From assembly GCF_003946045.1 (NCBI RefSeq), contig NZ_RHNW01000003.1, forward strand, positions 124,001 through 188,000: a DNA stretch of 64,000 bases, in the 5' to 3' direction. This document shows, in pieces, positions 23,078-31,885 of this stretch. Position 1 is the first letter of the stretch. The number at the start of each line of letters is the position of its first letter. Source of the stretch: Levilactobacillus mulengensis. GTDB lineage: Bacteria > Bacillota > Bacilli > Lactobacillales > Lactobacillaceae. The notes under the pieces are model-generated. The model had not been told where the DNA came from. It saw only the letters and a list, made by a program, of their open reading frames with translations, and did not search any database. The translations under genes were made by a program, and so were the position numbers.

Positions 23078-24727
23078 TTACTTCGCAATGTAGGTCGTCT
23101 TGAAGTCGTAAGGCACACCGGCTGGATTGTAGTTGATGTTCTTCACGTTCTTGCGCAACAGTTGGGACTTCGCAGCTTGGTACAGGGGGATTGTCCCTTG
23201 GTCGTTCATCAAGACCTTTTCGGCTTCGACCAGTTTGCTCCAACGCTTGGATGCTTGGTTCCCATCCTTGTTTTCGGATTCGTCGAGCAGTTGGTCGTAT
23301 TGCTTGTTGGACCAGCTGGACGTGTTGTAACTGGAGTTGGATTCGTAAACGTCGAGGAAGTTGATGGGGTCGGCGAAGACGGATTGCCAGCCGCTCAGGG
23401 TCAGGTCGTAGTTCTGGTTGTGTTGACGCGTAATCAGTTGAACGTAAGGAATCGTGTTGATGGAGACCTTCACGTTTGGTAACTTCTGCAGCGAACTCTG
23501 GAGGAATTCGGCCGTTTGCTTGCTGGCGTCGGTGTCGGAAACTAACAGGGAAACGTCGAGTGACTTCTTGCCGGTCTGTTTGAAGCCCTTAGCCAGTAGC
23601 GCCTTAGCTTCCTTCAGATTGTAGGAAACGGCGGATTTCACTTCGGCTTCTTTGTCGAAACCTTCGCCAGTCTTAGGGTTGTTGCCCATGCCGGCAGGGA
23701 CGAAGCCCTTAGAAGCGGTCGAGCCGTCTTGGAGCACGTCGTTGACCAGTTGCTTCCGGTCGATGGCCAGGGAGAAGGCCTTGCGGATGTTCACGTTCTT
23801 AAAGGCGGGAACCGTCTTTTGATTCAGGCTCAGGCGTTGCGTCCCGGTTGGGAGGCGGTTAACAAAGTTTTCGTTGTTCTTGTTGTTCTTCACTTGTTGG
23901 CCGTCGAGTAAAGTCTCGTCGGTCTTTTTGGCGTTAAATAAATTGTAGCTGGTCGTGGTGCTCTTGGTCACGACTTCGTTGATCTTGTCGAGGTGCACGG
24001 CTTGCTTGTCCCAGTACGTCTGGTTTTTGGCCAACGTCCAGGTAGTGCTGGTCCCGTTCCACTTGGTCAGACGGAATGGCCCGTTGTAAACGGTCGTGTC
24101 GGACGTGGTGCCGTACTTTTTGCCGTATTTTTGGACGGCCTTTTGGTTGACCGGGTAGAAGAGGGGCCAGGCGAGGAGCTTCTTGAAGTAAGAAACGGGC
24201 TTGGTGAGGTGCACCGTCAGCTTGTATTTGCCATCGGCCTTGATCCCCAGGGAACTGAGCGGCTTCTTGCCACTGTTGACGGCCTCGGCGTTCTTCACCT
24301 GGAAGAAGTAAAAGGCGTCTTGCGAAGCGGTCTTGGGAGCGAGCGTCCGTTGCCAGGAATAAACGAAGTCCTTCGCCGTGACTTCGTCGCCGTTGGACCA
24401 CTTGGCCCCCTTGCGGAGGTTAAACGTGTAGGTCTTGCCGCCGTTGGTCAGCTCGGTCTTGGTGGCCAGTGCGTTGGCTGGCGTACCCTTGCTATTTAGA
24501 CGGTAGAGGCCTTCCTGCGTGTTCTGTAGAACCGTGAAACTCAGGGTATCCGTGGCCTTGGCTAAATCGTTGGTCGCCAGTTCGGAGGCTTCCGTCCAGT
24601 TCAATTCCTGCTTGTCCGCATACTTGTTGCTGCCGTTACTGTTGCTGGAGCTGGACTGGCTGCCGCACCCTGCTAATGTTAAGAGGCTCAAAGCCGCCAC
24701 CGTTAAGATCGTTCCCTTTTTCTTCAT
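23078..24727 (-). CDS. oppA: Oligopeptide ABC transporter substrate-binding lipoprotein
   Basis: A 549-residue extracellular lipoprotein (lipobox LAGC, Cys near residue 21) of the OppA/DppA type (SBP family 5). Visible family signatures are NTQEGLYRLN, LRKGAKWSNGDEVTAKDFVYSWQR, VYNGPFRLTKW and, near the C-terminus, SGWQSVFADPINFLDVYES. The ATG at 24727 was chosen because GAGGAG lies 8 bases upstream; the ATG at 24736 overlaps that site. No permease or ATPase genes are adjacent, so it must use a transporter encoded elsewhere. A T-box leader with terminator stands directly upstream. Uptake of peptides is therefore linked to shortage of one amino acid. Confidence 0.92.
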   Translation of the reverse strand: MKKKGTILTVAALSLLTLAGCGSQSSSSNSNGSNKYADKQELNWTEASELATNDLAKATDTLSFTVLQNTQEGLYRLNSKGTPANALATKTELTNGGKTYTFNLRKGAKWSNGDEVTAKDFVYSWQRTLAPKTASQDAFYFFQVKNAEAVNSGKKPLSSLGIKADGKYKLTVHLTKPVSYFKKLLAWPLFYPVNQKAVQKYGKKYGTTSDTTVYNGPFRLTKWNGTSTTWTLAKNQTYWDKQAVHLDKINEVVTKSTTTSYNLFNAKKTDETLLDGQQVKNNKNNENFVNRLPTGTQRLSLNQKTVPAFKNVNIRKAFSLAIDRKQLVNDVLQDGSTASKGFVPAGMGNNPKTGEGFDKEAEVKSAVSYNLKEAKALLAKGFKQTGKKSLDVSLLVSDTDASKQTAEFLQSSLQKLPNVKVSINTIPYVQLITRQHNQNYDLTLSGWQSVFADPINFLDVYESNSSYNTSSWSNKQYDQLLDESENKDGNQASKRWSKLVEAEKVLMNDQGTIPLYQAAKSQLLRKNVKNINYNPAGVPYDFKTTYIAK

Positions 24728-24744
24728 TCCAAACATCTCCTCAA

Positions 24745-25015
24745 AATAAAAATCGTCCTTATGTAATTGCTACATAAGGACGATTTTACTCGCGGTACCA
24801 CCTTGTTTTATGGGGGACTCACATCCACCATCTCCGTAACTTCTGTTGCCAAAAGTCGGAAGCGGTAACGGGCTTCAACTCGGACAATCAGCTTTCACCA
24901 ATTGTCAGCTACCAGGCTCATCTTCGCTGCTCCGTTGTAAGCCACCTTTTCAGCTACCGGTGGTCTCTGAACTTAGCGGGAACGGCTACTCTTCCTGGTG
25001 ATGCGTTCGTGTATT
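24745..25015 (-). promoter_or_regulatory. T-box riboswitch leader of the oppA-type gene
   Basis: On the minus strand the T-box sequence AAGGTGGTACCGCG is at 24792-24805. It is followed by a terminator hairpin, AATCGTCCTTATGTA with its complement and a T tract (24746-24788). Stem I starts with CACCAGGAAGAGTAG and closes with CCTGGT. The specifier side of the internal loop reads GCGAAGATGAG. By the usual GAA-codon-purine arrangement the specifier would be GAT (Asp); with one base shift it is ATG (Met). Uncharged tRNA would favour the antiterminator and let oppA be transcribed. Confidence 0.92.
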
Positions 25016-25030
25016 TCTAATATGGCTCTA

Positions 25031-25059
25031 ATAATAACGAGCTAGGGAAAGTTTGTCAA
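25031..25059 (-). promoter_or_regulatory. Sigma-A promoter of the T-box/oppA transcript
   Basis: On the minus strand TTGACA (25054-25059) and TATTAT (25031-25036) are separated by exactly 17 bases. Transcription would start at about 25025, just before the T-box stem I. Confidence 0.8.
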
Positions 25060-25429
25060 CAGGGAAAATTCAATTAATTTAAAGGCGTGGTTACGGGGAT
25101 TGTGGGGGTATATAGAAGAAACAGGGTATGGTGGTTGGTAAATATAATTATTTTTATCATGGATTTCACATTTTGATTTTTGGGTATTTATGCGGGGTAA
25201 AACGTGGTACTTGAATAGACTTTTTGAGAACGTCATCTGATAAATTTTGAGCTTTTTTGAGCCATTATCCCATGATAGTTTTGGCGGGTTTAAGCGTAAA
25301 AATGGTGATGTTTGATTTTTAATGGTTCTTGAATAAATGGCTTTAACGTAGGGAAACTGATTGATTTCGCTTCACTCGCGGTTGACTTATTGGGACCATT
25401 TCTCATGGAGATGAAATAGTATTTTACGC
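25060..25429. other. Intergenic stretch without a recognisable gene
   Basis: AT-rich sequence between the oppA promoter and the terminator of the EAL gene. Short open frames here lack ribosome sites and family resemblance. No repeat of families A, B or C was seen. Confidence 0.5.
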
Positions 25430-25468
25430 AAAAAACGACACGCAGCCAACCGGCCAGCGTGTCGTTTC
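25430..25468 (-). terminator. Terminator of the EAL-domain gene
   Basis: AAACGACACGC pairs with GCGTGTCGTTT, with an A tract on the plus strand that is a T tract on the minus strand. Confidence 0.8.
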
Positions 25469-25487
25469 ATTTCGAATAAGTATGCAA

Positions 25488-26144
25488 TTAACCAGCGTAG
25501 GGCACGGGTTTACTGTAATAGTAGCCCTGGGTCGTCCCAGCGTTGTATTTCTTAGCCAACGCCACGTCGCTGGGATCCTCGATGCCTTCTAGCGTGAAGC
25601 CAAGCTGGTACATGTCAGCAATCTTACGCCAGGAGCTGAGACTCGGCAGTAATTCTTTTTGCCGATGTTGGAGCCGGAAATTTTGCATGGCGAACTTGAT
25701 ATTGTCCATGAAGGGCAGGATATCTTGTACAGCCGGGCACCACGGATTGTCCGTGCCGACGTCATCCAAGCTCAACTTGATGTCAAACGCCCGGTACAGC
25801 GCCACGTAACGGTGGAGTTCCTCCAACAGAGGGGCTTCCGTTAATTCGACGACTAATTTTAAATTTTTAATGGATTTCTTCAAGTGGATCAAGTGGCCAA
25901 TTGTCCGACGGTCCGTGAATTGTTCACGGTTTAGATTTAGCGAAATCTCGGGATTATCTTTGTGATCCTTTAAAATGTTCGTGATTTCTTGATAGGACAG
26001 TGACACCTGTTGGTCCATTGGAAGCGCTGTGAAATCGGTTGGTGTCACCCAGTAATCGTGACAGTAAGAGCGTAATAGTAGTTCATAACCAGCTAACTTC
26101 TGCGTTGCCGCGTTCACTTGCGGCTGGACGAAAAATCGATACAT
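25488..26144 (-). CDS. EAL domain protein (cyclic di-GMP phosphodiesterase-like)
   Basis: A 218-residue single-domain EAL protein with no sensor or membrane region. Motifs in order: YELLLR in place of EALLR, SLNLNREQF for the Asn metal-ligand region, LVVELTE, LSLDDVG in place of DDFG, IKF, TLEGIE and TQGYYYSKP. The main acidic positions (E of ELLLR, E of ELTE, DD of LDDVG, E of LEGIE) are present, so activity is possible. The start at MYRFFVQPQVN (26144) follows AAAGGGG at 13 bases; a longer frame begins at ATG 26198. Lactobacilli often carry one or two such small EAL proteins without a matching GGDEF protein, in which case another role is possible. Confidence 0.85.
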   Translation of the reverse strand: MYRFFVQPQVNAATQKLAGYELLLRSYCHDYWVTPTDFTALPMDQQVSLSYQEITNILKDHKDNPEISLNLNREQFTDRRTIGHLIHLKKSIKNLKLVVELTEAPLLEELHRYVALYRAFDIKLSLDDVGTDNPWCPAVQDILPFMDNIKFAMQNFRLQHRQKELLPSLSSWRKIADMYQLGFTLEGIEDPSDVALAKKYNAGTTQGYYYSKPVPYAG

Positions 26145-26321
26145 TTTAAAAGAAAATCCCCTTTCTACTAAACCAGTCTGATAAACAATGGTCACCATTA
26201 TACATCATTGCGCAATTAATTTACAGCCATAATGGTGCACGACTTTAGCAATTTGGCACCCCAAATTCAGTGGGTCGTCCGCTAAGTGAGCGCTGACAGC
26301 CCGTAAAATGGTGACACTTGG

Positions 26322-26849
26322 CTAATCTGCTAAATTCAGCTCGTAGGCGTGGCGGAGGTTATCGCCGGGTTCGTCCACACGAATCTCGCCGCGGTATTGG
26401 TAGCCTAGGCTCCCAGCAATCGCCTGCATCCGCTTGTTCATGGCATGCGTGTCGATGCGGAAGTTACGGACGCCCTCTTGGTAGGCCTGGCTGATCAGGT
26501 TGGAGAAGAAGTAGTGGCTCAGGTGTTGCCCGGCAAAGCCAGCGCTCAGGGCAATCCGGTGAATCGTGGCGTAGGGAGCCGTCGTGTTGTGCCAGCCCTC
26601 GCCATCGATTTCGTGGTAGTTCGGGTCGTCACCGACCACCTGCGCGGCGGTTCCGGCCACCTGACCATCAACCATCAACAACCAGCTCTGTTGGGCCATA
26701 ATGTCGCGTCTGATGGCCGCTTCGTCCGGGTAGCCATCTTGCCACTGTGGACTGCCATCGGCCTTCAGTAGAGCCTTAGCGTTAGCAATAATGGGCATGA
26801 TAGCTGGCACGTCGGCCGCCGTTGCCCGTTTCAAATAAATTAAACTCAT
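26322..26849 (-). CDS. GNAT family N-acetyltransferase
   Basis: A 175-residue acetyl-CoA-dependent transferase of the GNAT fold. It opens with IYLKRATAADVPAIMPII. The acetyl-CoA-binding region is read as IHRIALSAGFAGQHLSHYFFS (motif A, with Q/GxxG partly altered to FAGQHL), followed by FRIDTHAMNKRMQAIAGSLGYQYRGEI (motif B). This form, with HAMNKRMQ, is common in Firmicutes GNATs of unknown substrate. TGGAGGAC precedes the ATG. It lies alone between an EAL gene and the terminator of the zinc-ribbon operon. Confidence 0.87.
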   Translation of the reverse strand: MSLIYLKRATAADVPAIMPIIANAKALLKADGSPQWQDGYPDEAAIRRDIMAQQSWLLMVDGQVAGTAAQVVGDDPNYHEIDGEGWHNTTAPYATIHRIALSAGFAGQHLSHYFFSNLISQAYQEGVRNFRIDTHAMNKRMQAIAGSLGYQYRGEIRVDEPGDNLRHAYELNLAD

Positions 26850-26909
26850 TGTTCGTCCTCCATTTGGTTTGGTTATAAATCTTAGAATACCACTTTAAAA
26901 GTTGGAATT

Positions 26910-26940
26910 AAAAACGCCGGGAAAATTTCCTGGCGTTTTG
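26910..26940 (-). terminator. Terminator of the zinc-ribbon operon
   Basis: AAAACGCCGGGAAA pairs with TTTCCTGGCGTTTT, located directly after the stop codon at 26943 on the minus strand. Confidence 0.85.
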
Positions 26941-26942
26941 GT

Positions 26943-27818
26943 TTAATAATAGAATTTTTCTAGTAAGTGACTGAGGTATTTGAAGAAATCAATTCCTGAG
27001 TGGTAAGCATACTTGCCAATAAAAACGAGGCCAATGACGGTGACGGTCGTCGCAATGATCAGCAGGTAAATCTTATCTAGTCGCGGAGCCACAATGTCGA
27101 TTGTTGTCGTGAAATATTGCAGCGACAACATAAGTACCGTGATAACGACGAGGGCAACCATAAAAAGTATAATTCGCTCAAATTTCTTATCGGTAACCGT
27201 GTAGCTATCACTGGATTTTATGGTGGTGGTGAAGTTGACAAATACAGCAATAATCAGTAAAGCAATATTGGCAATCACGAGACTGCTTGCGCTGGTGGCG
27301 AAGTGGTTTGTAAACTCCAAGAAGTTTCGGGGAGCCTGGGTGTCGCCAAGTTGTCTAACGACGTAGGCCACAATCAGGAAGAGCGCGTAGATGAAGAGGG
27401 CAATTAAGAATAAGCCGAAAGCAAGTTTACGGTGAATCTCGCCGGCCGGTATCATGGCGCGGACCTTCGTCGAGTATTGGGCAATTGACATGAAGATAAA
27501 ATGATTGGCGATTAAGTAGGCAATCATCGTGGTCAGTACCAGGTTGATCAGTAGGAATCCAATGCCGAAAAAATGATTGGCATTGATTGGGGCTAGCGTT
27601 GGTTGACGAAGGGCGTCTCGCCACCAAGAGAAAAAGTTTCCAGTAAAGTTCTCTTGGGGAGTGTCCTGAGTAGGAACCGGGTCGGGAGTTACTGGTTCTT
27701 GGGGCGCTTCGTTACGTGCAGAAGCAACGCTACCAAGTTGATAGCCGCACTTGGGACAGAATTGGGCAGAGCCGGAGAGCGGGTTGCCACAATTGGGACA
27801 AAACTTAGGGTTATCCAT
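26943..27818 (-). CDS. Zinc-ribbon multi-pass membrane protein (operon gene 5)
   Basis: A 291-residue protein. Residues 7-25 form a zinc ribbon, CPNCG...CPKCG. A Pro/Glu-rich linker follows, then FFSWWRDALRQP and about six membrane segments. The paralogue upstream (27843-28655) has the same plan: zinc ribbon, linker with Pro/Glu, F-W segment then membrane domain with FLEFTNHFA against FWEFTNHFA. It is the last gene of a five-gene operon in which every product begins with a zinc ribbon. AAGGAGGT precedes the ATG. The function is unknown; such proteins in Firmicutes are often annotated as zinc-ribbon domain membrane proteins. Confidence 0.85.
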   Translation of the reverse strand: MDNPKFCPNCGNPLSGSAQFCPKCGYQLGSVASARNEAPQEPVTPDPVPTQDTPQENFTGNFFSWWRDALRQPTLAPINANHFFGIGFLLINLVLTTMIAYLIANHFIFMSIAQYSTKVRAMIPAGEIHRKLAFGLFLIALFIYALFLIVAYVVRQLGDTQAPRNFLEFTNHFATSASSLVIANIALLIIAVFVNFTTTIKSSDSYTVTDKKFERIILFMVALVVITVLMLSLQYFTTTIDIVAPRLDKIYLLIIATTVTVIGLVFIGKYAYHSGIDFFKYLSHLLEKFYY

Positions 27819-27842
27819 TAGGGGACCTCCTTTGACTAATTT

Positions 27843-28655
27843 TTATAGAACTGGCATGGCGTGTTGCTTGACGAGGAAGTAAATGATTCCGGCGCAAATA
27901 ACAATTAATAAAACTTCAGAGGCTAGAATCACGTAAAGCTTCTCCCAACGGGGCTTCTCCGTCTCACGAATCGTGCTGTAAACGTAGCTGAGATTAAACA
28001 TTAATGTCAAAGGCGTTAGCAGTTGTGGCACCCAATAGTTGGCTGAATGGGTAGCGTTAACTTTGATAAAAATGGTCGTCATGAAAGCTACGATACTGAT
28101 AATTAAGGCAAAACTGGAAATGCCAGCAAAATGATTTGTGAATTCCCAAAAGTTTAATTCTGCGTGAGTGTCGTTTAAGCGCCGGATGCCGTAGCTTAAT
28201 CCCAAGTGAATGAGGATGAAGAGAAAAATAATCATTCCCAGACCAAACGCTGCTAGAAAACTCTTACTGCCAATTTTATTGACGTAGTCGTCATAGAAAT
28301 CAAAGTCGCTGGACACGAAGGCTCTGGACTCGCTGTCGATGAGATAGATTACTGTGATGTTTATTAGCAACTCAATTACTAATAGCCAGGGACCAAACCA
28401 TGGATTAGCGCCGACAATGGGTTCGGCTGGATGTTTTAAAGATTCTATGAACCAAGTAAATGGATTAGCCGTTGGGTCGGTGGTTCTCTGTGGAGTTGCT
28501 TGGACGGGTTCAACTGGCGTTGGTGCTGGTTCCGGTTGGGGCTGACTAACCGAGTCACTGACGTTAGCCATTGCGAAGCCGCAGCGGGGGCAGAACTTAG
28601 CGTCCGCACTGAGTTGGTTCCCGCAGTGGGGACAGAATTTAGTACCGTTTTCCAT
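27843..28655 (-). CDS. Zinc-ribbon multi-pass membrane protein (operon gene 4)
   Basis: A 270-residue paralogue of the next gene. The N-terminal zinc ribbon is CPHCG...CPRCG (residues 8-26), followed by a linker of Pro, Gln and Thr, the segment NPFTWFIESLKHP, then about six membrane segments with the shared NFWEFTNHFAG motif. It begins 11 bases after the TcaA-like gene with an AAGGAGG site. The pair probably forms a membrane complex, judged only from homology and tight linkage. Confidence 0.85.
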   Translation of the reverse strand: MENGTKFCPHCGNQLSADAKFCPRCGFAMANVSDSVSQPQPEPAPTPVEPVQATPQRTTDPTANPFTWFIESLKHPAEPIVGANPWFGPWLLVIELLINITVIYLIDSESRAFVSSDFDFYDDYVNKIGSKSFLAAFGLGMIIFLFILIHLGLSYGIRRLNDTHAELNFWEFTNHFAGISSFALIISIVAFMTTIFIKVNATHSANYWVPQLLTPLTLMFNLSYVYSTIRETEKPRWEKLYVILASEVLLIVICAGIIYFLVKQHAMPVL

Positions 28656-28666
28656 TGGGAGCCTCC

Positions 28667-30145
28667 TTATTCGTCTTCGTGACGGTCAGACGTTTTCACA
28701 GCGTGACCGTACTTCACGATTTCGTAGCTTTGCGATGAATCGTCACTAGCAGGTTGAACCGTGGCGGTGTACTGGAAGTCCTGCACGTGGTCGTAGTCGT
28801 AATCGCTCAGGCCAAACGTGTATTCAACCGTGAAGACCACTTCACTAGTGCCATTGGGGCCAGGCTTAACGTCCGTCACGTCGGTATCCATATTAATGGC
28901 GTCGAGGTCGTCGTTGTCGTTGTACCCCTTGGCCATCTTTCTAAGATCAGCGTAGTAGTTATTGCTGGTCCCGTTGACAAAGAAGTCGGACATATCGTCA
29001 CCATCGTCATCGGTACTATCGTCATGGTCCGAGAGATTTTGCGCGGCTTCGAATAGGCTTGAAATGAAGTCGTCGGCGTCACTCTGGTCTATCATATCCT
29101 TATAATCCAAGTCGACGTAACTGCCGTCATCATCCTTTTTCAACTTGGTGGTTGGCGTTGTGGCCTTACCAGCACTGGACGTGTAGGCGGCGTAAACGCT
29201 CATATCGGACGTCCACGGTTCGTTCTTGATTTGGTAAGTCCCTGTGCTATCGGCGGTCCCAATCTTCTTGCCGTTTAAGTACACGTTAGAACCCGCAACG
29301 GTGTCTAGTTCCACTGAAATAGTGGTCAGTTCCAAATCATATGTCTTGTTACTGGTGATGTGATAATCGCTACTGTTGGTCAGGTTGTGGCCACCAATTT
29401 TTCCTTTGGATTGCAGGTGATATTCACCGGGCACCATGGCGGACAGTTTCTTGGTGAAGCTGTCAGACGTGGCGGTCGCAATCTTGTGGTTATCCAGCGT
29501 GATCACGTTGCCGGTATGGTTGGTCGTGACGGTCGGGTAGACCGGGCTCACGCTAATCTGGTACTTCGGGAAGAACAATAGGTGATGGCCGTTTTGTTCG
29601 TAAACGAAATCGCCGTCCGCACTGCGACCGCTGTTATCGAGATCGGCCTTCAGCTTGCTCAAATCCCGGGAATGGTCGCTGTAGTAGCGGTTGATGGGCA
29701 ATAGTTTAGACTTGCTCAACGTCAAATCAGAACTTGCGCTGGTGAAGTCGTCCGTCAGGTGCTTGCCACTCTTGATATCGTTGATGGTCCGGTCCAGCGT
29801 TGCCGCGCGGGAGTAGTGATTGCTGCCCCACACGAAGAAGCCGATGACGGCTACCGCGGCGACACCAATGCCCCACCAGAGGCGCTTCTTTTTCTTGGAC
29901 CACGGTTGCCGTGGCTTGCGGGCTGGCCGAGTGGGGGCTGTCCGTTGTTGTGTTGGCGTGGTTGCTTGCGGTTGTTGAGGCGCTTGAAATTGGTTCGTGT
30001 CGCCGGTAGCGACCTGTAAGTTGGCGCCACAGTTGGGACAGAATGTGTCCGTGGCTGAGACCGGTTGGCCACAGTTGGGGCAGAAGTTAGCGGCCCCGCC
30101 GCCAGGTTGATCATTGGCGGGGGCTGCGTAATGGGTTAAATGCAT
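28667..30145 (-). CDS. TcaA-like zinc-ribbon membrane protein (operon gene 3)
   Basis: A 492-residue protein with TcaA/YvbJ-type architecture. The zinc ribbon is CPNCG...CPNCG (residues about 22-40), followed by a Gln/Thr/Pro linker, a basic stop PWSKKKKRLWW, one membrane segment (about 92-108) and a large external part with successive beta domains. The external part includes the GEYHLQ / NVYLNGKKIGT type found in TcaA proteins, an Asp-rich linker (SDHDDSTDDDGDDM) and a C-terminal NTF2-like-looking domain. In staphylococci TcaA affects glycopeptide susceptibility and cell-envelope behaviour. It is a paralogue of operon gene 1. GGAGGAATCC precedes the ATG. Confidence 0.85.
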   Translation of the reverse strand: MHLTHYAAPANDQPGGGAANFCPNCGQPVSATDTFCPNCGANLQVATGDTNQFQAPQQPQATTPTQQRTAPTRPARKPRQPWSKKKKRLWWGIGVAAVAVIGFFVWGSNHYSRAATLDRTINDIKSGKHLTDDFTSASSDLTLSKSKLLPINRYYSDHSRDLSKLKADLDNSGRSADGDFVYEQNGHHLLFFPKYQISVSPVYPTVTTNHTGNVITLDNHKIATATSDSFTKKLSAMVPGEYHLQSKGKIGGHNLTNSSDYHITSNKTYDLELTTISVELDTVAGSNVYLNGKKIGTADSTGTYQIKNEPWTSDMSVYAAYTSSAGKATTPTTKLKKDDDGSYVDLDYKDMIDQSDADDFISSLFEAAQNLSDHDDSTDDDGDDMSDFFVNGTSNNYYADLRKMAKGYNDNDDLDAINMDTDVTDVKPGPNGTSEVVFTVEYTFGLSDYDYDHVQDFQYTATVQPASDDSSQSYEIVKYGHAVKTSDRHEDE

Positions 30146-30162
30146 AAGGATTCCTCCAGTTA

Positions 30163-30603
30163 TTAGTGCTGAGTATCGACAATTAAAGCTTCACCATACA
30201 GGCAGAGCTGACTCGGTTGCATCGGTTCCGGTTGGATGGAGACCCGGGCCACGCCGTCATACCCCTTGGCGAGCAAAAGGGCGTAAACGTGTTTCATCAG
30301 GTCTTCCCAGGCGGCCTTAGCGCCCGCGCGTGGGGCCACGGCGCTTTCGGCAAACATTAAGCCGGCGGAACGGTAACCGGCGGGGATGTCGCGGTCCTCG
30401 GTGATTCGGAAATTCTTGGTCTGAGCGACCTCATCTGGCGTTAGTTCCAGGTCGAACAGCGGAAACGTTTGGTCGGCAGCGTGGGGAATCAGGGCGTATT
30501 CGTCCGCGGCTGACAGGGTCGTACCACATTTTAAACAGAAATTAGCGTCGGCGGCGTTCTGGTTGCCGCAGTTGGAACAGATACGGTAGTAGGTTTGTTT
30601 CAT
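30163..30603 (-). CDS. Small zinc-ribbon protein, possibly YbjQ-like (operon gene 2)
   Basis: A 146-residue soluble protein. The zinc ribbon CSNCG...CLKCG occupies residues 9-27. The C-terminal domain, about 90 residues, reads AGLMFAESAVAPRAGAKAAW...LLLAKGYDGVARVSI...LCLYGEALIV. That spacing reminds me of the YbjQ-like heavy-metal-binding domain, but the match is loose. It lies between the two TcaA-like genes, 17 bases from each, and is the only operon member without a membrane segment. A cytosolic adaptor or sensor for the membrane partners is an inference. Confidence 0.75.
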   Translation of the reverse strand: MKQTYYRICSNCGNQNAADANFCLKCGTTLSAADEYALIPHAADQTFPLFDLELTPDEVAQTKNFRITEDRDIPAGYRSAGLMFAESAVAPRAGAKAAWEDLMKHVYALLLAKGYDGVARVSIQPEPMQPSQLCLYGEALIVDTQH

Positions 30604-30620
30604 GGGGAACAGTCCTTTCG

Positions 30621-31751
30621 TTAGTCGTCGTCAGTGTCAACGGTCTCAAATTTACCGGTCGACGAATTGTATTCAGCTAAAATATCGTGGATATCATCAT
30701 AACGGTACGTGCTGTCGTGATCACCGGAATCGGCATCGTACAGCTTGACCTCGGTGACGTGTGGTTGCGGCTTAGACTCCGTGTAGGTGTAATCGTCTTC
30801 GTCATCGATGTAGTCGGCAGCATACAATTCATCCACAGCCGTTGTCGCCTCGGTGGAAAGGTCATCGTAGCTGTCGTTAGAATCTGTGTCATCCGTGTCA
30901 TCATTGTCGTCGCTGGTAGTGTCGTCCTCAACTTTTCCGCCAGTCGCATCAGAAACGGTGGTTTCATCTTCATTGTTGTTCGTCACGTCATGGCCTTTCT
31001 TGGCCGCCTGGGCAATCAGGTCAACGTGCTTGCTGACGGCGTTGCTGGCGACCAAATCGGCGGTTACACTGGCCTTGGATTGGCTTCCGGACAGCTTGAA
31101 CGTGTAGCGACCGGGGAACAGGGGACCCGCCTTGTAGGTGTAATGGTTATTCTTCGAGGTGACCAGGGCCTGGTTGTTGGCCATCAAGGTGGCGTTGGCA
31201 ACGTTGGTCGTCAGCACGGGATGCATGGTGGTGACCCGCAGCTTATAAATCGGGAAAACCAGGAAGCTGTGGCCAGTGGTTTCTAGCGTAAATGTGTGGT
31301 CGCGCGTCTCGCCGTTCTTTTGCAGGTCAGCCTTCATGTTGGCCACGTAGTTCGGGTGTTTCCGAGCGTAGGTGAACAGCGGCTGGACCGTGTCACCGTC
31401 GATTTTTAAATTGGGATTGTCGCTAACCAATTTTTTGGCGAAATCGTCACTCTGGTTGTCGGTGATGTAATCGGTGATGGTGGCAATCTGCTTTTCCTTG
31501 CCGGCCTGCTTATTGTAAAAGGAGCCAGCCAGGACGATTACGACGATGACCGCGACGGCGAGAACGGCCCACACACCGCGGCTGAGCCATTTGGACTTCT
31601 TCTTACCGGGCTTAGAGGCCTTGTTGCGCCGGCGTGACCGGTGGGCTTTGGTTGGGGTCGTTGCGGCTGCGGTCCGCAGATCAAAGCCACAGTGTTCACA
31701 GAAAATACTATCGGGCGCCACCTGTTGGTGACAGTTGGGACAAGTTTTCAT
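30621..31751 (-). CDS. TcaA-like zinc-ribbon membrane protein (operon gene 1)
   Basis: A 376-residue protein. The zinc ribbon is CPNCH...CEHCG near the start, followed by a very basic stretch (HRSRRRNKASKPGKKKSKW), one membrane segment (about 59-78) and an external TcaA-like domain (LKIDGDTVQPL, LFPGRYTFKLSG). A long Asp/Thr-rich low-complexity region follows (about 265-305), then a short C-terminal domain. ATG 31751 was chosen because TGAGGAG lies 8 bases upstream; a GTG at 31760 overlaps that site. It is the first gene of the zinc-ribbon operon. The upstream region contains a family A repeat (A4) pointing the other way. Confidence 0.85.
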   Translation of the reverse strand: MKTCPNCHQQVAPDSIFCEHCGFDLRTAAATTPTKAHRSRRRNKASKPGKKKSKWLSRGVWAVLAVAVIVVIVLAGSFYNKQAGKEKQIATITDYITDNQSDDFAKKLVSDNPNLKIDGDTVQPLFTYARKHPNYVANMKADLQKNGETRDHTFTLETTGHSFLVFPIYKLRVTTMHPVLTTNVANATLMANNQALVTSKNNHYTYKAGPLFPGRYTFKLSGSQSKASVTADLVASNAVSKHVDLIAQAAKKGHDVTNNNEDETTVSDATGGKVEDDTTSDDNDDTDDTDSNDSYDDLSTEATTAVDELYAADYIDDEDDYTYTESKPQPHVTEVKLYDADSGDHDSTYRYDDIHDILAEYNSSTGKFETVDTDDD

Positions 31752-31885
31752 AGGGTTCACTCCTCAGTTTTTTGGGATGTTAGGGACGAAAAAAGGCTGT
31801 CGCCCGCGTACAGTGAAAGCTTGCGCGTTGGCTCAGCCGTTGAGATCAATAGACGTTTGTTACCGCTTGGTGTGGGTAGTCAGCC

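Noticed and set aside
25042-25236. Minus-strand frame of 64 codons upstream of the T-box
   Set aside because: It contains the oppA promoter, has no ribosome site and its sequence resembles no protein family.
28754-29082. Open frames opposite the Asp-rich regions of the TcaA-like genes
   Set aside because: Repetitive GAT/GAC codons create long antisense frames (Val/Ile-rich), a composition artefact.
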